Shown here: positions 1 to 9,461 of the stretch, piece after piece
Layout of the letters: each line of letters opens with the position of its first letter
How positions within the stretch are numbered: position 1 is the stretch's first letter
Source: DASRFR01 sp035651455
GTDB taxonomy: Bacteria > Acidobacteriota > Terriglobia > Terriglobales > Acidobacteriaceae
Length of the DNA: 64,000 nt
NCBI GenBank assembly: GCA_035651455.1
Contig: DASRFR010000047.1
Span: 372,001 to 436,000 of the forward strand
Reading direction: 5' to 3'
Position numbers and translations under genes: made by a program
Notes under the pieces: generated by a model
The model's input: the letters and a program-made list of their open reading frames with translations, nothing else
Databases searched by the model: none
What the model was told of the DNA's origin: nothing

Positions 1-1
1 C

Positions 2-1306
2 GTCGTCAACACCTGTTCTTTCATCGGTAGCGCGCAGCAGGAATCGGTGAATACGATTCTCGAGATGGCCCGCCACAAGTCGGAAGGGCGTGCTCGGAAA
101 CTAGTCGTCGCGGGCTGCCTGGTCGAGCGCTTTCGCGACGAGATTCGCAAGAACATTCCGGAAATCGATGCCGTGGTGGGAACGGGTGAGCTGGAGAAGA
201 TCGTATCTGAAGCTGGAATCGCTGCTCCAGAGCGTTCGCAATCTCCTTTTGTGATCCTGCAGTCCCGGGCTGAGGGAGATGCGCGCGCACAGCAAGGACG
301 CTTTTCGCGCGAGGCATGGGACGGGGCAATCGCCGGCTTGCCCAACTACCTGTACGACGATCGCACGCCGCGTGTGCTGGCGACACCCCCGCACAGCGCG
401 TATATCAAGATCGCCGAGGGCTGCGATCACCCTTGCAGTTTCTGCATCATTCCGCAATTGCGCGGCAAGTTTCGCTCACGGCGCTTTGAATCGGTGATCG
501 CAGAGGCGGAGCGCCTGGCGGCGAAGGGCGTGCGCGAGATTACTCTCATCGGGCAAGATACTACCTGCTACGGCGAGGATTTCGGACTCCGCCACGGACT
601 TGCGCTTCTGCTGGAAAAGCTCGCGGCGATAAACGATTTACGGTGGATCCGCTTTTTATATGCGTATCCGAACAAAATTACCGCGCGGCTGCTCGAGACC
701 ATCGCCTCTCACGAAAACATCTGCTCGTATATTGACGTGCCCTTACAGCATGCTTCGGCCTCGGTCCTGAAGCGCATGAAACGTGGCGGAGGACCAGACG
801 TTTTCCTGCGCTCGATTGAGAAGATGCGGCGCAAAATCCCCGAGCTCACGCTCCGGACGTCTTTCATCGTGGGCTTTCCTGGCGAAACTGATCAGGAGTT
901 CGAGGAACTCTGCGAGTTCGTGCGCGAGGTGAAATTTGACTGGATGGGCGTCTTCGCCTATTCAGATCAGGAAGGCGCTGGCGCTTTCGATCTTGGCGAC
1001 AAACTGCCGGCCCACGAAATTGAGCGCCGCTGCAAGCACCTGATGCACATCCAGAAGCAAATCAGCCGCGCGAAAAAGAAGGCGCTGGTTGGACGCGAGT
1101 TCGAATTGCTCTTGCAGGGCCCATCGGAAGAGACTGAATTGTTATTGGAAGGTCGCACGGTAATGCATGCCCCGGAGATCGACGGCAAGGTGCTGGTCAA
1201 TGACCTGCCCGACGGACTTGAGCCAACGCCGGGCATGTTCTATCGCTGCCAGGTTACCGAGGCCCATGATTACGACCTGGTGGCGCGGATCATCGAAGCT
1301 TGCTGA
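2..1306 (+). CDS. rimO: Ribosomal protein S12 methylthiotransferase RimO (5' end outside window)
   Basis: Radical-SAM methylthiotransferase that adds a methylthio group to a conserved Asp of ribosomal protein S12. The reading frame is open from base 2, and the first residues (VNTCSFIGSA) match the N-terminal UPF0004 domain with one of its cluster Cys, so roughly the first 50 residues lie left of the window. The radical-SAM CxxxCxxC motif (GCDHPCSFC) is at 422-445, followed by IIPQLRGKFRSR. A C-terminal TRAM domain (APEIDGKV region) precedes the stop. RimO rather than MiaB is favoured by the VNTCxFI and EGCDHPC signatures and the C-terminal end. The next gene follows directly. Identification is confident; only the start is missing. 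Confidence 0.93.
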   Translation, partial: VVNTCSFIGSAQQESVNTILEMARHKSEGRARKLVVAGCLVERFRDEIRKNIPEIDAVVGTGELEKIVSEAGIAAPERSQSPFVILQSRAEGDARAQQGRFSREAWDGAIAGLPNYLYDDRTPRVLATPPHSAYIKIAEGCDHPCSFCIIPQLRGKFRSRRFESVIAEAERLAAKGVREITLIGQDTTCYGEDFGLRHGLALLLEKLAAINDLRWIRFLYAYPNKITARLLETIASHENICSYIDVPLQHASASVLKRMKRGGGPDVFLRSIEKMRRKIPELTLRTSFIVGFPGETDQEFEELCEFVREVKFDWMGVFAYSDQEGAGAFDLGDKLPAHEIERRCKHLMHIQKQISRAKKKALVGREFELLLQGPSEETELLLEGRTVMHAPEIDGKVLVNDLPDGLEPTPGMFYRCQVTEAHDYDLVARIIEAC

Positions 1307-1347
1307 AGCATGCCGGCGCATCGGTAAAAGTGGGAAGTGACATCTGT

Positions 1348-1566
1348 ATGCCTCGTAAGCGTTCCATCAAGGTGCGATGTCCGATCTGCAGGAAATTCGT
1401 GAAAATCGGCGATCCAGAGTTCCCCTTCTGTAGCGAGCGGTGCCGCACGATCGATTTAGGAAAATGGGCGAGCGGCGGTTATGTGATCTCCTCTCCGGTA
1501 CAAGACACAGATGATTCTGCCGATGAATTCATGTCGGGCGAATCGCCAGACAACACCAAACGATAG
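1348..1566 (+). CDS. yacG: YacG-like zinc-binding protein
   Basis: Small (72 aa) zinc-finger protein of the YacG family, whose E. coli member binds zinc and inhibits DNA gyrase. Four Cys are placed as in the family: C11 and C14 (RCPIC) and C28 and C32 (CSERC), followed by the family-typical RTIDLGKWASGGYVI. A TTG start at 1300 overlapping rimO is possible, but the ATG at 1348 begins directly before the conserved core and gives the usual length. The acidic C-terminal tail also fits the family. It lies 41 bp downstream of rimO and may be co-transcribed. The gyrase role is family knowledge and cannot be seen here. Confidence 0.85.
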   Translation: MPRKRSIKVRCPICRKFVKIGDPEFPFCSERCRTIDLGKWASGGYVISSPVQDTDDSADEFMSGESPDNTKR

Positions 1567-1633
1567 GCGATTCAACAACCGCCACGCTTCCTGATGCGCT
1601 TCGCTATACTGGCCATGCTGCTTATCCGTGTGC

Positions 1634-2146
1634 ATGGAGCCAACCGCCAAACTCAGCAATTCTGGTACGCACTCCGCACCGGCTTGGGCCGTTGCGATTG
1701 CCACCGTGTTCGGCGTGGGCCATATCAGACCCGGTCCCGGCACTTGGGGATCGCTGGCTACTGTCATCGTGTGGGCGTTGGCGGCTCGTGAAATCCCGGG
1801 AAAATGGCTGTTCCCAGCGACCATCAGTGCGGCGGCCGTGGTCGTAATCATTGGCATTCCGGCAGCTACACAGGTTGCACGCAGTACCGGGATCAAAGAC
1901 CCGCAATTTGTGGTCATCGACGAAGTCGCGGGGCAATTGATCGCCCTCACAGGCGCTTCGTTCTCGTGGAAATCTGTTTTACTCGGTTTTATACTTTTTC
2001 GAGCGTTCGATATCTGGAAGCCTCCGCCGGTTCGGCAACTGGAACGCTTGCCGGAGGGAACAGGCATCGTTGTGGACGACGTGGCGGCAGGAGTTTACGC
2101 TCTGATCATCATGCATCTGCTGCGGCATTTTGGTCTTCTAATGTAG
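1634..2146 (+). CDS. pgpA: Phosphatidylglycerophosphatase A
   Basis: Integral inner-membrane phosphatase converting phosphatidylglycerol phosphate to phosphatidylglycerol. Conserved PgpA signatures are visible: GVGHIRPGPGTWGS near the N-terminus, DPQFVVIDEVAGQ in the middle and FRAFDIWKPPPV near the C-terminus. Several hydrophobic helices lie between them. Length is about 170 aa, normal for the family. A GTG two codons upstream (1628) is an alternative start; neither has a clear ribosome-binding site. With plsY and gpsA further down, this makes the first 7 kb enriched for phospholipid synthesis. Confidence 0.92.
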   Translation: MEPTAKLSNSGTHSAPAWAVAIATVFGVGHIRPGPGTWGSLATVIVWALAAREIPGKWLFPATISAAAVVVIIGIPAATQVARSTGIKDPQFVVIDEVAGQLIALTGASFSWKSVLLGFILFRAFDIWKPPPVRQLERLPEGTGIVVDDVAAGVYALIIMHLLRHFGLLM

Positions 2147-2179
2147 AAATTGGCTTCGCAGTTCGGGAAAGTGGAGTTC

Positions 2180-3244
2180 ATGGGAATTTCCAACCGGCTT
2201 CTGGGAAAAAAGAATGTGAACGGAAATCCTCACATTGAGGCGGTCGTCCCCTCGTCCGCGCTTCCCGGCGGCGAAGTCAGGATTTTAGGGAGTGGCCTGC
2301 GCCCGCACGAACTCCGTAGACCCAAGGTTCAGTTCGGTGAGTTGGAAGCTCCCGTGGTGATCAGTTCCGACACCTTCGTGGTGGCGCGCGTACCGGACGG
2401 AGCAAGTTCCGGGCCGGTCGTCGTGGCAACGAATGGCAGCGTCAGCAATTCACACCAGGTGAAGGTGGCGGTGCCTATAGCGGAAAACCTTCACCCCGTC
2501 ACCAACCCTGCCCTGGATCCCGAGGGAAACGTCTACGCCACGTTTTCGGGTTCACGCGGACAGAAGGTGCCCGTCGCAATCTTCAAAATCGATACCAACT
2601 ACACGGTCAAGCCGTTCCTGGCCGAGATGATGAATGCAACCTCGATCGCGTTCGACCGCGAAGGCCAGATGTATGTTTCCTCGCGACACGATGGCACTGT
2701 CTATCGCGTGGCTCCGAATGGCACAATGACCGCCTACGCAGAGGGTATGGGAATTGCCACCGGTATAGCCTTCGATCGAGAACAGAACCTTTATGTTGGC
2801 GATCGCAGCGGCACGATTTTCAAGATCGCGCGAGACCGGCAGATCTTTGTCTTTGCGACGCTGGAGCCCAGCGTCTCGGCATACCACTTGGCTTTTGGGC
2901 CTGCGGGCGACTTATTCGTGACCGGGCCGACCACGTCGAGTTTCGATTCCGTGTACCGCATCGATCCCCATGGCAGCGTGACAAGCTACTATCGCGGGCT
3001 GGGACGCCCTCAGGGATTGGCCTTCGACGTAGACGGAAACCTGTATGTTGCGGCGTCGCTCTCGGGAAAACGCGGGATTGTGAAGATCACTCCCGATCAC
3101 AAGGCCAGCCTTGAAGTAGCCGGGCACGGCGTGGTGGGGCTTGCGTTTGCTCCGGGACGCTCCGCCGTCGTTGCCACCAACAGCGCAGTGCATCATCTCT
3201 CCTGGAATATTCAGGGATTATCGTTATTGCCGGATCAAACCTGA
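2180..3244 (+). CDS. IPT/TIG-domain protein with NHL/SMP-30-like beta-propeller
   Basis: About 354 aa. The N-terminal ~90 residues look like an IPT/TIG Ig-like domain (SSALPGGEVRILGSGLRP). The rest is a chain of propeller-like blades with repeats such as AFDREGQMYVSS, AFDREQNLYVGD and AFDVDGNLYVAAS, typical of NHL or SMP-30/gluconolactonase-like six-bladed propellers. No clear signal peptide is seen in the ATG (2180) form. A TTG at 2150 would add ten residues, but a purine-rich stretch before 2180 supports the chosen start. No catalytic metal ligands were recognised, so an enzyme activity is not claimed. Function unknown; a binding or scaffolding role is plausible. Confidence 0.7.
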   Translation: MGISNRLLGKKNVNGNPHIEAVVPSSALPGGEVRILGSGLRPHELRRPKVQFGELEAPVVISSDTFVVARVPDGASSGPVVVATNGSVSNSHQVKVAVPIAENLHPVTNPALDPEGNVYATFSGSRGQKVPVAIFKIDTNYTVKPFLAEMMNATSIAFDREGQMYVSSRHDGTVYRVAPNGTMTAYAEGMGIATGIAFDREQNLYVGDRSGTIFKIARDRQIFVFATLEPSVSAYHLAFGPAGDLFVTGPTTSSFDSVYRIDPHGSVTSYYRGLGRPQGLAFDVDGNLYVAASLSGKRGIVKITPDHKASLEVAGHGVVGLAFAPGRSAVVATNSAVHHLSWNIQGLSLLPDQT

Positions 3245-3344
3245 GCGCCCCTCCTCCCAGTGCTCCCCATAAATAAACCACGCTAGTAACGCCACTTGCG
3301 CCGGCACTCATTCCTGCTGAGTTGGATCGTTTACACTTTTACTC

Positions 3345-4598
3345 GTGAATGCCGAGATCATAGCAATTGGTTCGGAATTGCTTACTCCCTATCGCCAGGA
3401 CACGAATTCACTGTACCTCACAGAAAAGCTCAACCAGCTTGGGGTGGAAGTAATCTTCAAAACCGTGGTGGGGGATTCGCGCCAGAACCTCGTGTCCGCC
3501 GCCAGCCTAGCCGTTTCCCGTGCCGACATTGTCATGTTCATGGGCGGACTTGGACCCACGGAAGACGATCTCACGCGCGAAGCAGTGGCCGAGGCACTGA
3601 GCCTGGAACTCAAGCGGGATCCCAGCATCGTCAGCAGCCTGGAGAAACGTTTCGCCAAGCGCGGCATGAAGATGACGCCGAACAATGAAAAGCAGGCGGA
3701 CGTGCTCACCGGTGCGACGGTATTACCGAACAAGAACGGTACGGCCTCGGGACAATGGCTCAGCGGCAGGTATGACGGACGAGAAAAGGTCATCATACTG
3801 CTGCCCGGCCCCCCCCACGAGTTGAAGGCGTTATTCGAAGAACAGTGCGTGGAGCGCCTTCGCGCGAAGGTTCCCGCGCAGTTTATTGCCACGCGTGTGC
3901 TGAAGATCGCCATGATGGGGGAGTCGGCCTGTGACGCCCGGGTGGCCCCAATCTATAAGCGCTATGACGACGTCCAGACGACCATACTCGCCGGGGCGGG
4001 TGAGATACAGTTGCACCTGCGCTCGCGCGGCAGTTCACTCAAAGCGGCACAGGAGCGCGTAGAAAAACTCGCCGGAGAGATTGAAGACGAGCTGGGCGAT
4101 TCGATTTTCTCTCGCGATGGAGAATCACTGGAGCAGATTGTCGGATACTTCCTGCAAATGCGAAACCTGAAGCTCGCGGTCGCCGAATCCTGCACCGGCG
4201 GCCTCTTGGCCGAACGAATCACGGCGGTGAGCGGCAGTTCCCGTTATTTCGTTGGCGGCGCCACTGTCTATTCCAACCAGCTGAAAACGGAGTTTGCCGC
4301 AGTTCCCCCGGCTTTAATTGCGAAACATGGGGCTGTTTCGAGGGAAGTCGCTGCGGCTCTCGCGGAAGGCATCCGCGAACGGTGTGCGACCAACCTCGGG
4401 ATGGGAGTCACAGGCGTCGCGGGCCCCGGCGGCGGCACCGAACAGAAGCCCGTGGGACTGGTATTTCTTGCGTTGTGTAGCGAAGCTGGTACGGAAGTCG
4501 TGGAGCGCAATTTTCCCGGCGACCGGAAGCGCATTCGTTGGTTCGCCAGCCAACAGGCGCTCGACATGATAAGAAGAAAAGCGGCTCTTGGCTATTAG
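3345..4598 (+). CDS. cinA: CinA family protein (MoCF domain plus nicotinamide-nucleotide amidase domain)
   Basis: Two-domain CinA protein of 417 aa. The N-terminal molybdopterin-binding-like domain shows EIIAIGSELL and GGLGPTEDD. The C-terminal PncC-type amidase domain shows AESCTGGLLAERI and GVTGVAGPGGG. The family hydrolyses ADP-ribose or ADP-ribose-like compounds and deamidates NMN in pyridine-nucleotide recycling; a competence link is known only in some Gram-positives. Translation starts at a GTG (3345), giving the family-typical MNAEIIAIGSELL start. thpR begins 42 bp downstream and the cinA-thpR order suggests co-transcription. Confidence 0.93.
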   Translation: MNAEIIAIGSELLTPYRQDTNSLYLTEKLNQLGVEVIFKTVVGDSRQNLVSAASLAVSRADIVMFMGGLGPTEDDLTREAVAEALSLELKRDPSIVSSLEKRFAKRGMKMTPNNEKQADVLTGATVLPNKNGTASGQWLSGRYDGREKVIILLPGPPHELKALFEEQCVERLRAKVPAQFIATRVLKIAMMGESACDARVAPIYKRYDDVQTTILAGAGEIQLHLRSRGSSLKAAQERVEKLAGEIEDELGDSIFSRDGESLEQIVGYFLQMRNLKLAVAESCTGGLLAERITAVSGSSRYFVGGATVYSNQLKTEFAAVPPALIAKHGAVSREVAAALAEGIRERCATNLGMGVTGVAGPGGGTEQKPVGLVFLALCSEAGTEVVERNFPGDRKRIRWFASQQALDMIRRKAALGY

Positions 4599-4640
4599 AC
4601 TCCCGCAGGTACCTGAGGAGCTCGCAGCAAATCTTCCGGC

Positions 4641-5231
4641 ATGCGTCTTTTCGTTGCTATCGATCTCGAGGATGCCATTCGTCAGCGCATCATTCGCTTT
4701 ATGGATGGCGTGCGGGGATTCGCGCCGGAAGCCCGCTGGGTGAAACCGGAGTCGCTGCATGTGACCTTGAAATTTATCGGTGAGATGCCGCTGGAATCGC
4801 TGCACGCAGTTAAACGCGAATTGGAGGCGGTTCGCGCTCACCCTACCAGCATAAAATTTGCCGGCTGGGGCTTCTTCCCCAATCCCAAAGCAGCGCGGGT
4901 GTTCTGGGTAGGTATGCGGGCAGATCCGAATTTGGAAAAGCTCGCGTCAGCTGTGGCCTCTGCGCTTTCAAAGCTCAGGGTGCCGTTAGAAGAGAGGCGT
5001 TACCAGCCGCATCTCACTCTGGCGCGCGGTGGTGGACGTTCCGGCGCGCCTGGACGCCTAAAAAGCGATCGACGCAATGCGGATTTCGAAAAGCTTCAAG
5101 CGAAGCTGGCTGGCCTGCCAGCGGCTGAATTTGGCAGCATGACAGCGTGCGAGTTTTTTCTTTACCACAGTCAGCTTTCCCCGGCAGGCTCGCGTTATAC
5201 GAAATTGGAGAGCTTTGCCCTGGCGCCATGA
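4641..5231 (+). CDS. thpR: RNA 2',3'-cyclic phosphodiesterase (2H family)
   Basis: 196 aa protein of the LigT/ThpR 2H phosphoesterase family, which opens 2',3'-cyclic phosphates on RNA. Both catalytic H-x-T motifs are present: HVTLKFIG with H40 and HLTLARGG with H124. The start MRLFVAIDL is the canonical family start, fixing the ATG at 4641. It sits between cinA and plsY on the same strand. Whether it also ligates tRNA halves in vivo, as first reported for the E. coli protein, cannot be read from sequence. Confidence 0.92.
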   Translation: MRLFVAIDLEDAIRQRIIRFMDGVRGFAPEARWVKPESLHVTLKFIGEMPLESLHAVKRELEAVRAHPTSIKFAGWGFFPNPKAARVFWVGMRADPNLEKLASAVASALSKLRVPLEERRYQPHLTLARGGGRSGAPGRLKSDRRNADFEKLQAKLAGLPAAEFGSMTACEFFLYHSQLSPAGSRYTKLESFALAP

Positions 5232-5302
5232 GCTGTGCACCCAGGCCGTCAGCGACTGAGGCCAAGGGCCTTGACGCAAAGCTCGCGCTACAATGTACGT
5301 CC

Positions 5303-5986
5303 ATGCGGCCCATCCTGCTGACCATCGTTGCAAGCTATCTGCTGGGCTCAATTCCCTTCGGCTATTTGCTGGTCCGCAAGTTTATTGGCAAGGACGTACG
5401 AAGTACCGGCAGCGGCAACATCGGCGCTACCAATGTGGCACGTACGTCTCCGAAGCTGGGTGCGATTACCTTGATACTGGATGCGTTGAAGGGAGCTGCG
5501 GCAGTAGCTCTGGCAATGCTTATCGCAGGTGCGAGCTTTCACCCGACACCCGTCGCGGGTCCCGAGCAGATCGTCGCTGCAAGAAAGATCGCTGAACGAG
5601 TACCCGACGAGATTTACCTCTTCGCCGTGGTAGCTGCGTTGTTTGCAATCGTGGGTCACATTTTTCCGGTTTGGTTGAAATTTCGCGGTGGCAAGGGCGT
5701 AGCCACTGCGGTCGGCAGCTTTCTGCTGCTGGCGCCTCAGGCGGTGCTAGCCTCATTGTTCGTGTTCTTTCTGGTGGCCATCACTAGCCGATATGTTTCC
5801 CTGTCCTCGGTTCTCTCGGCTGCCCTGTTCCCATTTTTTGCCTGGTTTTTCTACCGCGACATTTTTCAGCCTCCGATGGTTGGAATTGCGGCGATAGCGG
5901 CGCTGCTGGTCATCTGCCGTCATCATGAAAACCTCACCCGCTTGGCGCGCGGCAACGAACCTCGTTTTCAATTAGGGCGCGGATGA
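5303..5986 (+). CDS. plsY: Glycerol-3-phosphate acyltransferase PlsY
   Basis: Integral membrane acyltransferase that uses acyl-phosphate to acylate glycerol-3-phosphate, the first step of phosphatidic acid synthesis. Signatures LGSIPFGYLLVR, STGSGNIGATNVAR and KFRGGKGVATAVG are all present with multiple hydrophobic helices. The frame is open from 5147, but homology begins at the ATG at 5303. At 227 aa it is a little longer than usual because of an insert of about 25 residues between two helices (around HPTPVAGPEQIV). The stop overlaps the gpsA start (ATGA, 5983-5986), so plsY and gpsA are translationally coupled and the substrate-making enzyme follows the substrate-using one. Confidence 0.94.
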   Translation: MRPILLTIVASYLLGSIPFGYLLVRKFIGKDVRSTGSGNIGATNVARTSPKLGAITLILDALKGAAAVALAMLIAGASFHPTPVAGPEQIVAARKIAERVPDEIYLFAVVAALFAIVGHIFPVWLKFRGGKGVATAVGSFLLLAPQAVLASLFVFFLVAITSRYVSLSSVLSAALFPFFAWFFYRDIFQPPMVGIAAIAALLVICRHHENLTRLARGNEPRFQLGRG

Positions 5987-7011
5987 GCGACATCTCTGTT
6001 ATTGGTGCAGGGGCGTGGGGCACGGGTCTTGCCATTGTGCTTGGCCGCAAGGGCACTCACAACGTGCGACTTTGGGCCCACGAGAAAGAAGTCTGCGATT
6101 CCATTGCCAGCCGCAGAGTCAACTCCCTGTTCCTGCCCGATCAGGAGATCCCTGCCACCGTTTGCCCGACGAACAACCTTGAAGAAGCGTTGCGGGACGC
6201 CGAAGTTGTGGTCAGCGTCATGCCTTCAAATCATTGCCGCAAGCTGTTTCAGAACATGCTTCCCCACCTGCGTTCTGAGATGCTGTTTGTCAGCGCGACT
6301 AAGGGGATTGAAGAAGACAGCCTGTTGCGCATGAGCGAAGTGATAACCGAGGTGATTCGTAAGAGCCGTGATTTTGTTCCGAGAATCGGAGCTTTAAGCG
6401 GGCCTTCCTTCGCAAAAGAAGTTGCACGGGGAGATCCGACAGCGATCACGATTGCCTCGCGCGATGCTGAACTCGCGCTTACCGTCCAGTCGGAGTTCAG
6501 TGATCCTTGCTTTCGCGTTTACACCAACGAAGACGTGGCCGGGGTGGAACTTGGCGGAGCATTGAAGAACATCATTGCCATCGCCGCGGGCGTTTGCGAC
6601 GGCCTTGGACTGGGCCACAACTCCGTTGCAGCGCTAATAACCCGCGGACTGGCAGAAATAACGCGTCTGGTGGAAGCCTGCGGAGGAAAACACGAGACCA
6701 TGTCAGGGCTCGCCGGATTGGGCGACCTGGTGCTCACCTGCACCGGTGGCCTATCGCGAAACCGGAGCGTCGGCGTGGAGCTGGGCCGCGGACGCAAGTT
6801 GCCGGAGATCATTGCGGGTATGCACGGAATGGTCGCTGAAGGCGTGCTTACCACGAACGCTGCGGTTGGACTCGCGCGCGCCCGGGGTGTCGAAATGCCA
6901 ATTACGGAACAGATGTACGAAATCCTGCACAACCAAAAATCTCCGCAAGTCGCCATCCGGGAACTTATGAGCCGAAGCGGCAAAAGCGAACACGGCTTGT
7001 ATCGAAAGTAG
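5983..7011 (+). CDS. gpsA: NAD(P)H-dependent glycerol-3-phosphate dehydrogenase
   Basis: Cytosolic enzyme reducing dihydroxyacetone phosphate to sn-glycerol-3-phosphate for phospholipid synthesis. The Rossmann motif VIGAGAWGTGLA starts at residue 6. The family motifs SATKGIE, LSGPSFAKEVARG, GGALKNIIAIAAG (with the conserved Lys) and SGLAGLGDLVLTC are all present. At 342 aa it is full length. The start ATG overlaps the plsY stop by four bases. No strong downstream terminator was seen; a small hairpin (ACCCC/GGGGT) lies near 7191-7204. Confidence 0.96.
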   Translation: MSDISVIGAGAWGTGLAIVLGRKGTHNVRLWAHEKEVCDSIASRRVNSLFLPDQEIPATVCPTNNLEEALRDAEVVVSVMPSNHCRKLFQNMLPHLRSEMLFVSATKGIEEDSLLRMSEVITEVIRKSRDFVPRIGALSGPSFAKEVARGDPTAITIASRDAELALTVQSEFSDPCFRVYTNEDVAGVELGGALKNIIAIAAGVCDGLGLGHNSVAALITRGLAEITRLVEACGGKHETMSGLAGLGDLVLTCTGGLSRNRSVGVELGRGRKLPEIIAGMHGMVAEGVLTTNAAVGLARARGVEMPITEQMYEILHNQKSPQVAIRELMSRSGKSEHGLYRK

Positions 7012-7262
7012 GGGCGGCAATTGTATTCCCCACGTAGCGAGAGTACGCTTTCAAGTTGCTGCAATTGCTGTGTAATGCGGCGTTTAGCAGCATTCTGGCA
7101 CCGCGGCGCAGTCTTAGTTGCACCCGCTACACCGTGAATGCGCGACCGATGCTCGACGTGGAAGATCACTGGACCCTTGTAGAAGAAACACCCCTCTCGG
7201 GGTAAACATCATCCAAATTTCAGGTTTCTAGTACAGAGAAGCTGCTTCGGGCTGGAGGGTTT

Positions 7263-9461
7263 ATGCGGAAGCTTGGAATCGCCGTCGGTGTGGTCGTCGT
7301 CATTCTCATTCTTGCGGTAGCTGCAGTCGCCATATTCTTCAATCCCAACGATTACCGTGGAACGATTCAGTCCGAATTGCAGAAGCGCCTCGGCCGCCAG
7401 GTAAATCTGGGTCAGATGCATTTGGGTATTTTTCCGCCGCGTTTCCAGGTCGACAATATAGCCGTTTCGGACGATCCGAAATTCAATGACACCACATCTT
7501 TTGTGAAGGCGCAGGAGCTTGACGTGTCAGTCAAGTTGCTGCCTCTGCTCCACAAAGACGTGCAAGTGAGTTCGCTCAACCTGGTACAACCGAAGGTCGA
7601 GCTCATCAAAAACGCGCAAGGGGAGTGGAATTTTTCGACCATTGGCTCGAACCAGCAGACTGGTCCGGCCGGTAAGCTGCCACAGGGAGCACAGCGGCCG
7701 CAGCCACAGCAGAAAGCGCCATCGACGCCTTCCGGACAAAACAAGCCCTCTGAAAGCCAGCAGTTCTCGCTGGGAAAACTGGTCGTCAGTGACGGGCAGG
7801 TGGCAATCACAGACCAACAGGCCAGGAAGCCGCGCACCGTCTACAACCACATCAATGTCACGCTTAAGGATTTCTCGCCTGACACTCCTTTTACCCTGGA
7901 CGCTTCCGTGCAGCTCCCGGGCAAGGGAACGCAAGAGATTCGCCTGCAGGGAAAAGGTGGGCCCTTGCAGCAGGCGAACATGGCGAACACGCCTTTTCGC
8001 GGCAGCCTCGATTTGAAGTCGGTGAATATCGGCGACCTGCAGAAATTTCTGCAATCTTCAGCGCTCACCGACACCGATGGCTCGCTTTCAGGACACACAA
8101 ATATATCCAGCGAGTCAGGAAAACTGGCCGCGAACGGACAGATGACGCTGGATAAGCCGAGAATCCACGGTATTGATCTGGGATTTCCCGTGGTCGCGAA
8201 CTACGACGTCAACGACGATCTTGTCAGCGACTTGCTGCGAATTAACAAGGGCAACATCAAGTTCGGCCAGACACCCATCGACATTACAGGGACCATGAAC
8301 TCAAAACCCACTCCCTCCCAAATCGACATGAACCTGCGTGCCAATGCCGTGTCGATTGCCGAACTGGCCAAGCTTGCAGCCGCAGCCGGAAAGGCATTTG
8401 CTCCGGGTACGAACGTGACGGGGACGTTGAACGCGAATATTCAGGCACGCGGCGCTTCTGACAAGCCTCAGTTGACGGGAACCATAAACGGACGCGACAT
8501 CCAGGCGAGCGGCAAGGATATCGCTCAGCCAGTCACCGTCAAGGCCGTGAATCTCAATCTCGCGCCAACCCAGATCCAGTCCGACAACTTCCCCATCACC
8601 TCCGGGGGCACCACGGTAAACACCCAGTTAACCCTGCGCAATTACACTTCGAACTCTCCCCTGATCGATGCCACGCTGAAAGCGCCAAACGCGCAACTGC
8701 CGGCGCTGCTTTCTATGGCCAAGGCATACGGCGTGAGCGGTGTCGACAAGCTAGCCGGGCAGGGCACTCTTAATCTGGACTTGCACGCGGCGGGCCCAGT
8801 GGCTTCTCTGAGCTCGGATCAGATCATGCGCGCTCTCAATGGGACCCTTGCTCTGAATTTCAATAACGTGAAGTACTCCGGCGTGGATATCAATCACGAG
8901 CTGGCGAGCATCGGCGGTTTCCTGGGCCGCGCCGGCTCGGCGCAAAAAGACCAGGGCTACACAAATATCCAAAAGGTTACCGGGAACATCCTGGTGAAAA
9001 ACGGTGTAGCCCAAACCAACAATTTACAGGCGTTACTAGACGTCGCGAATGTGGGCGCAACCGGTACGGCTGATCTGGCGACTCAAAGATTGAATCTGGA
9101 TGTTACCGCGGTGCTGAACAAAGCTTTTAGCCAGCAAGTCGGCGGGTCGAATATCGGGGGATTTATGAACACCGCGTTAGCCAACAATCAGGGTGAGGTT
9201 GTGATTCCGGCCATGGTGACCGGCACTTTTCAACACCCGGTGTTCGCGCCTAACGTCCAGAAGATCGCGCAGATGAAGATGAAGGGTTTGCTGCCCACCG
9301 GCGCCAATCCTCTTGGAGGGGCAGCAGGGGGAGCCGGTGGATTGATCGGTGGTTTTCTCGGTCAAAAACAGGGCAACCCGCAACAGCCCAATGCTCAGCA
9401 GCAACAGCAGAATCCTGTGAACCAGGTCTTGGGTATCTTCGGGAAAAAGAAGAAGAAATAG
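7263..9461 (+). CDS. AsmA family protein
   Basis: 732 aa protein with one N-terminal membrane segment (about residues 4-28) followed by a long beta-rich periplasmic part. The start (MRKLGIAVGVVVVI...FFNPNDYRGTI) and blocks such as LPLLHKDVQVSSLNL and the C-terminal GVDINHELASIG...GNILVKNGVAQTNN are typical of AsmA/AsmA-C proteins. These bridge-like proteins are linked to outer-membrane lipid transport or homeostasis in Gram-negatives. The C-terminus ends in a Gly/Gln-rich tail and a Lys run. A 250-bp gap separates it from gpsA, and a GGAGGGTTT ribosome-binding site directly precedes the ATG. Exact role unknown. Confidence 0.82.
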   Translation: MRKLGIAVGVVVVILILAVAAVAIFFNPNDYRGTIQSELQKRLGRQVNLGQMHLGIFPPRFQVDNIAVSDDPKFNDTTSFVKAQELDVSVKLLPLLHKDVQVSSLNLVQPKVELIKNAQGEWNFSTIGSNQQTGPAGKLPQGAQRPQPQQKAPSTPSGQNKPSESQQFSLGKLVVSDGQVAITDQQARKPRTVYNHINVTLKDFSPDTPFTLDASVQLPGKGTQEIRLQGKGGPLQQANMANTPFRGSLDLKSVNIGDLQKFLQSSALTDTDGSLSGHTNISSESGKLAANGQMTLDKPRIHGIDLGFPVVANYDVNDDLVSDLLRINKGNIKFGQTPIDITGTMNSKPTPSQIDMNLRANAVSIAELAKLAAAAGKAFAPGTNVTGTLNANIQARGASDKPQLTGTINGRDIQASGKDIAQPVTVKAVNLNLAPTQIQSDNFPITSGGTTVNTQLTLRNYTSNSPLIDATLKAPNAQLPALLSMAKAYGVSGVDKLAGQGTLNLDLHAAGPVASLSSDQIMRALNGTLALNFNNVKYSGVDINHELASIGGFLGRAGSAQKDQGYTNIQKVTGNILVKNGVAQTNNLQALLDVANVGATGTADLATQRLNLDVTAVLNKAFSQQVGGSNIGGFMNTALANNQGEVVIPAMVTGTFQHPVFAPNVQKIAQMKMKGLLPTGANPLGGAAGGAGGLIGGFLGQKQGNPQQPNAQQQQQNPVNQVLGIFGKKKKK